Shown piece by piece: positions 58,440 through 64,000 of a stretch of 64,000 nt of DNA. Below the pieces are notes generated by a model. That model was not told where the DNA came from. It made no database searches and saw nothing but the letters and a program-made list of their open reading frames with translations. The position numbers and the translations under genes were made by a program. The DNA is from Urophycis tenuis (Eukaryota; Chordata; Actinopteri; Gadiformes; Phycidae): NCBI GenBank assembly GCA_036785325.1, contig JAXIVH010000020.1, positions 7,483,879 to 7,547,878 of the forward strand, in the 5' to 3' direction. Each line of letters begins with the position of its first letter. The stretch's first letter is position 1.

Positions 58440-60338
58440 TTGAAGGTATGTTTTTAGCTGCTGGGTAGACTTCAGTCAGCCTGACGCAGTTTTGTCTGTG
58501 AGCAACCAAATTGCTCGGGGATGGGCTCATTTTAAGCAGGGAAATCTAAGGTTCCCAATGGCGTATGGCAAGACTATATTGAGTCATGGGTCGTTGAAAT
58601 ACTAAGCTAATTAATTTCTGTTCTTTATTGAAAGATTGATCTTAATTGAAACGTTGAAGGTATGTTTTTAGCTGCTGGGTAGACTTCATTCAACCTGACG
58701 CAGTTTTGTCTCTGAGCAAGCAGACTGCTCGCGGATGGGCTCATTTTAAGCGGGGAAATCTAAGCTTTCCAACGGCGTATGGCAAGACTATATTGACTCA
58801 TTGGTTGTTGAAATACTAAGCTAATTAATTTGTGATCTGTAAGGAAAGATTGATGTTAATTGAAACGTTGAAGGTATGTTTTTAGCTGCTGGGTAGACTT
58901 CAGTCAACCTGACGCAGTTTAGTCTGTGATCAACCAGACTGCTCGCGGATGGGCTCATTATAAGCGGGGAAATCTAAGCTTTTCAACGGCGTATGGCAAG
59001 ACTATATTCACCAATGGCCCGTTGAAATACTAAGCTGATTAATTTGTGTTCTGTAAGGAAAGATTGATGTCAATTGAAACGTTAAAGGTATGTTTTTAGC
59101 TGCTGGGTAGACTTCATTCAACCTGACGCAGTTTAGTCTGTGATCAACCAGACTGCTCGCGGATGGGCTCATTTTAAGCGGGGAAATCTAAGCTTTCCAA
59201 CGGCGTATGGCAAGACTATATTGACTCATGGGTCGTTGAAATACTAAGCTAATTAATTTGTGTTCTGTAAGGAAAGATTGATGTTAATTGAAACGTTGAA
59301 GGTATGTTTTTAGCTGCTGGGTAGACTTCAGTCAACCTGACGCAGTTTAGTCTGTGAGCAACCAAATTGCTCAGGGATGGGCTCATTATAAGCGGGGAAA
59401 TCTAAGCTTTCCAACGGCGTATGGCAAGACTATATTCACCAAAGGGTCGTTGAAATACTAAGCTAATTAATTTGTGTTCTGTAAGGAAAGATTGATGTTA
59501 ATTGAAACGTTAAAGGTATGTTTTTAGCTGCTGGGTAGACTTCATTCAACCTGACGCAGTTTAGTCTGTGATCAACCAGACTGCTCGCGGATGGGCTCAT
59601 TTTAAGCGGGGAAATCTAAGCTTTCCAACGGCGTATGGCAAGACTATATTGACTCATGGGTCATTGAAATACTAAGCTAATTAATTTGTGTTCTGTAAGG
59701 AAAGATTGATGTTAATTGAAACGTTGAAGGTATGTTTTTAGCTGCTGGGTAGACTTCAGTCAACCTGACGCAGTTTAGTCTGTGATCAACCAGACTGCTC
59801 GCGGATGGGCTCATTTTAAGCGGGGAAATCTAAGCTTTCCAACGGCGTATGGCAAGAGTATATTGACTCATGGGTCGTTGAAATACTAAGCTAATTAATT
59901 TGTGTTCTGTAAGGAAAGATTGATGTTAATTGAAACGTTGAAGGTATGTTTTTAGCTGCTGGGTAGACTTCAGTCAACCTGACGCAGTTTAGTCTGTGAT
60001 CAACCAGACTGCTCGAGGATGGGCTCATTTTAAGCGGGGAAATCTAAGCTTTCCAACGGCGTATGGCAAGACTATATTCACTAAAGGGTCGTTGAAATAC
60101 TAAGCTAATTAATTTGTGTTCTGTAAGGAAAGATTGATGTTAATTGAAACTTTTTAGGTATGTCTTTAGCTGCTGTGTAGACTTCAGTCAACCTCACGCA
60201 GATTTGTCTGTGAGCAACCAAATTGCACGGAGATGGGCTCATTTTAAACAGGGAAATCTAAGCTTTCCAACGACGTATGGCATCACTATATTTGCCCATG
60301 GGTCGTCGAAATAATAAGCTGATTCATGTGTGTTCTGT
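58440..60338 (+). repeat. 214-bp satellite monomers, array B segment 9
   Basis: About 9 monomers. The final pre-block monomer has GCATCACTATATTTGCC rather than GCATGACTATATTTGCC, and the one before has GAAACTTTTTAGGTATG in place of GAAACGTTGAAGGTATG. Confidence 0.97.
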
Positions 60339-61039
60339 TGGCTGTGGAAAGAAAATAGCACACAAGTCATACCAAGTCACCTTTATTTTTCAGTGATAAA
60401 CATTAATAAATAAACAGTATGGACATTGTATAAACAGTTGTATAAAAAGTGTAAACGGTATGAACAGTGTTCTTATAAAAGATATCAATATCAATACTGA
60501 TCACGTGTGTATTTTATATTTCCAGGTTATTTGTTGATGAGCCAGAGCCTGTGACTCCCACCAACCGGCCCGTTCAGCCCACTGCGTTGTCGTCCTCCAC
60601 CCGGCCGAAGCCTCCTGCGCCCACCCGCCTCCAGCCGAGGCCTCCTGCTGCATCAGCCTGTGGCCCGCCCGCCCCCTGTGTCGGCAGCACCCATACCGCT
60701 GGTCCTCCCCGCACAGCCACAGGCCCCCTCCGTCCTGCTTCGTGGGCCATCCTGCAGCTGTCTCTGCAGTCATCGTGTGTCAAAACCATTCAAACTTGTA
60801 TATGGTAACATTTCAAAATGACACCAGCATAAATGAGGACCTTGCAATAGGTTGTGTGTTACATGACCCCCCTGGCATACAGCTGTATGTCTCTGTGAAG
60901 GTGGTTGTGAAGAACTGCATCCGGCTGAACAAGTACAAGTGCCGGTGAGGCAGCAACTCTCTCGAGGGGTTGCACGCCCACCTGGTTAACGCCATCCCTT
61001 CACAGCGATGTGGGATCATGCCGTTCCAAGTAAGTGATT

Positions 61040-61085
<46 letters not shown>

Positions 61086-61318
61086 TATATACACACACAC
61101 ACACGCATATATACACACACATATATATATATACTTAAACATAGCTGACCCTTTTTTTCCCCCTTCTCGGGGATTATGCTCCCAGTTTTGATCTCGGACG
61201 TCTGGTCACTTATAGCATATAATAATATTCTATTACTGTTAAGCCAACTATGAATAATAAAACAGGCCAAAACATGTGTCCTTTATCATAGCTACACGTA
61301 TTACAAAAAAAACGCGTG
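60339..61318 (+). pseudogene. captured exon block, copy 14 (nonsense)
   Basis: Exon-like segment 60526-61029. TGA, CAT and TGT variants as in copies 10-12 with the same tract, but it keeps CACCTTTATT and AACATTTC and has GCATCAGCC (as copies 2, 9 and 13) instead of GCGTCAGCC. It may be a recombinant between lineages. Confidence 0.75.
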
Positions 61319-64000
61319 AATTGAAAAGTTGAAGGTATGTTTTTAGCTGCTGGGTAGACTTCAGTCAACCTGACGCAGTTTTGTCTGTGAGCAACCAAAT
61401 TGCTCGGGGATGGGCTCATTTTAAGCGGGGAAATCTAAGGTTCCCAACGGCGTATGGCAAGATTATATTGAGTGATGGGTCGTTGAAATACTAAGCTAAT
61501 TAATTTCTGTTCTTTATTGAAAGATTGATCTTAATTGAAACGTTGAAGGTATGTTTTTAGCTGCTGGGTAGACTTCAGTCAACCTGACGCAGTTTTGTCT
61601 GTGAGCAACCAGACTGCTCGCGGATGGGCTCATTTTAAGCGGGGAAATCTAAGCTTTCCAACGGCGTATGGCAAGACTATATTGACTCATGGGTCGTTTA
61701 AATACTAAGCTAATTAATTTGTGTTCTGTAAGGAAAGATTGATGTTAATTGAAACGTTGAAGGTATGTCTTTAGCTGCTGTGTAGACTTCAGTCAACCTG
61801 ACGCAGATTTGTCTGTCAGCAACCAAATTGCTCGGAGATGGGCTCATTATAAGCGGGGAAATCTAAGCTTTCCAACGGCGTATGGCAAGACTATATTCAC
61901 CAAAGGGCCGTTGAAATACTAAGCTAATTAATTTGTGTTCTGTAAGGAAAGATTGATGTTAATTGAAACGTTAAAGGTATGTTTTTAGCTGTTGGGTAGA
62001 CTTCATTCAACCTGACGCAGTTTAGTCTGTGATCAACCAGACTGCTCGCGGATGGGCTCATTTTAAGCGGGAAAATCTAAGCTTTCCAACGGCGTATGGC
62101 AAGACTATATTGACTCATGGGTCGTTGAAATACTAAGCTAATTAATTTGTGTTCTGTAAGGAAAGATTGATGTTAATTGAAACGTTGAAGGTATGTTTTT
62201 AGCTGCTTGGTAGACTTCAGTCAACCTGACGCAGTTTAGTCTGTGAGCAACCAAATTGCTCGGGGATGGGCTCATTATAAGCGGGGAAATCTAAGCTTTC
62301 CAACGGCGTATGGCAAGACTATATTCACCAAAGGGTCGTTGAAATACTAAGCTAATTAATTTGTGTTCTGTAAGGAAAGATTGATGTTAATTGAAACGTT
62401 GAAGGTATGTTTTTAGCTGCTGGGTAGACTTCAGTCAACCTGACGCAGTTTAGTCTGTGATCAACCAGACTGCTCGCAGATGGGCTCATTTTAAGTGGGG
62501 AAATCTAAGCTTTCCAACGGCGTATGGTAAGACTATATCGACTCATGGGTCGTTGAAATACTAAGCTAATTAATTTGTGTTCTGTAAGGAAAGATTGATG
62601 TTAATTGAAACGTTGAAGGTATGTTTTTAGCTGCTGGGTAGACTTCAGTCAACCTGACGCAGTTTAGTCTGTGATCAACCAGACTGCTCGCGGATGGGCT
62701 CATTTTAAGCGGGGAAATCTAAGCTTTCCAACGGCGTATGGCAAGACTATATTGACTCATGGGTCGTTTAAATACTAAGCTAATTAATTTGTGTTCTGTA
62801 AGGAAAGATTGATGTTAATTGAAACGTTGAAGGTATGTCTTTAGCTGCTGTGTAGACTTCAGTCAACCTGACGCAGATTTGTCTGTGAGCAACCAAATTG
62901 CTCAGGGGTGGGCTCATTATAAGCGGGGAAATCTAAGCTTTCCAACGGCGTATGGCAAGACTATATTCACCAAAGGGCCGTTGAAATACTAAGCTAATTA
63001 ATTTGTGTTCTGTAAGGAAAGATTGATGTTAATTGAAACGTTAAAGGTATGTTTTTAGCTGCTGGGTAGACTTCGTTCAACCTGACGCAGTTTAGTCTGT
63101 GATCAACCAGACTGCTCGCGGATGGGCTCATTTTAAGCGGGGAAATCTAAGCTTTCCAACGGCGTATGGCAAGACTATATTGACTCATGGGTCGTTGAAA
63201 TACTAAGCTAATTAATTTGTGTTCTGTAAGGAAAGATTGATGTTAATTGAAACGTTGAAGGTATGTTTTTAGCTGCTGGGTAGACTTCAGTCAACCTGAC
63301 GCAGTTTAGTCTGTGATCAACCAGACTGCTCGCGGATGGGCTCATTTTAAGCGGGGAAATCTAAGCTTTCCAACGGCGTATGGCAAGACTATATTCACTA
63401 AAGGGTCGTTGAAATACTAAGCTAATTAATTTGTGTTCTGTAAGGAAAGATTGATGTTAATTGAAACGTTGAAGGTATGTTTTTAGCTGCTGGGTAGACT
63501 TCAGTCAACCTGACGCAGATTTGTCTGTGAGCAACCAAATTGCTCGGAGATGGGCTCATTTTAAGCGGGGAAATCTAAGCTTTCCAACGGCGTATGGAAA
63601 GACTATATTGACTCATGGCTCGTTGAAATACTAAGCTAATTATTTTGTGTTCTGTAAGGAAAGATTGATGTTAATTGAAACGTTGAAGGTATGTTTTTAG
63701 CTGCTGGGTAGACTTCAGTCAACCTGACGCAGTTTAGTCTGTGAGCAACCAAATTGCTCGGGGATGGGCTCATTATAAGCGGGGAAATCTAAGCTTTCCA
63801 ACGGCGTATGGCAAGACTATATTCACCAAAGGGTCGTTGAAATACTAAGCTAATTATTTTGTGTTCTGTAAGGAAAGATTGATGTTAATTGAAACGTTAA
63901 AGGTATGTTTTTAGCTGCTGTGTAGACTTCATTCAACCTGACGCAGTTTAGTCTGTGATCAACCAGACTGCTCGCGGATGGGCTCATTTTAAGCGGGGAA
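61319..64000 (+). repeat. 214-bp satellite monomers, array B segment 10
   Basis: About 12.5 monomers, running off the window. Rare variants AGCTGTTGGG (61987), AGCTGCTTGG (62201) and TTAAGTGGGG (62491) lie in the same order and at the same spacing as in array A (3455, 3669, 3959). Confidence 0.97.

Overview
This is repeat-dominated eukaryotic nuclear DNA, most likely from a teleost fish. No complete, conventional protein-coding gene is visible. The fish assignment rests on three things: an L2/Rex1-type LINE with the short microsatellite tail usual in fish, long (CA)n tracts, and degenerate vertebrate-type (CCCTAA)n tracts. The organism itself cannot be named from the sequence. The mix of telomere-like tracts, long satellite arrays and segmental duplication suggests a subtelomeric or other heterochromatic location.

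Layout. (1) 1-14284: satellite array A, a tandem array of a 214-bp monomer, interrupted five times by the same ~0.98-1.02 kb block. (2) 14285-37786: an array of nine related 1.8-2.8 kb units. Each unit has a ~0.6-0.95 kb degenerate telomere-like tract (T) and a ~1.2 kb conserved non-telomeric segment (U); four units also carry a ~0.67 kb module (M). The first M is split by a 1839-bp 5'-truncated LINE. (3) 37787-38860: a near-canonical (CCCTAA)n tract, a ~29-bp CCCAATTTGG derivative repeat, and ~0.7 kb of largely single-copy sequence with a poly(A)-signal-like site and a promoter-like cluster of three evenly spaced CCAAT boxes. (4) 38861-64000: satellite array B, same monomer and same orientation as A, interrupted nine more times by the same ~1 kb block.

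The ~1 kb block looks like captured genic DNA. It contains a good 3' splice acceptor, a ~504-bp exon-like segment and a GTAAGT donor, followed by a (CA)n/(CG)n/(TA)n intron-like stretch. The last ~58 codons of the exon resemble, from memory only, a segment of large uncharacterised (probably transposon-derived) fish proteins. Four of 14 copies (2, 4, 6 and 9) keep this frame open; the others carry a shared TGA or a shared 1-bp deletion. Distances between successive blocks fit 963 + n x 214 bp, so block and monomers form a variable higher-order repeat.

Each U segment starts, immediately beside its telomere-like tract, with a ZNF143/Staf-like motif (eight of nine units) and usually an ETS-like CCGGAA. 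CTCF-like cores occur twice in every M module and once at 38426. This layout resembles a subtelomeric promoter for telomeric-repeat RNA, but that is inference. The satellite promoter-like cluster at 38572-38661 lies just upstream of, and can face into, array B with its nine same-strand exon copies.
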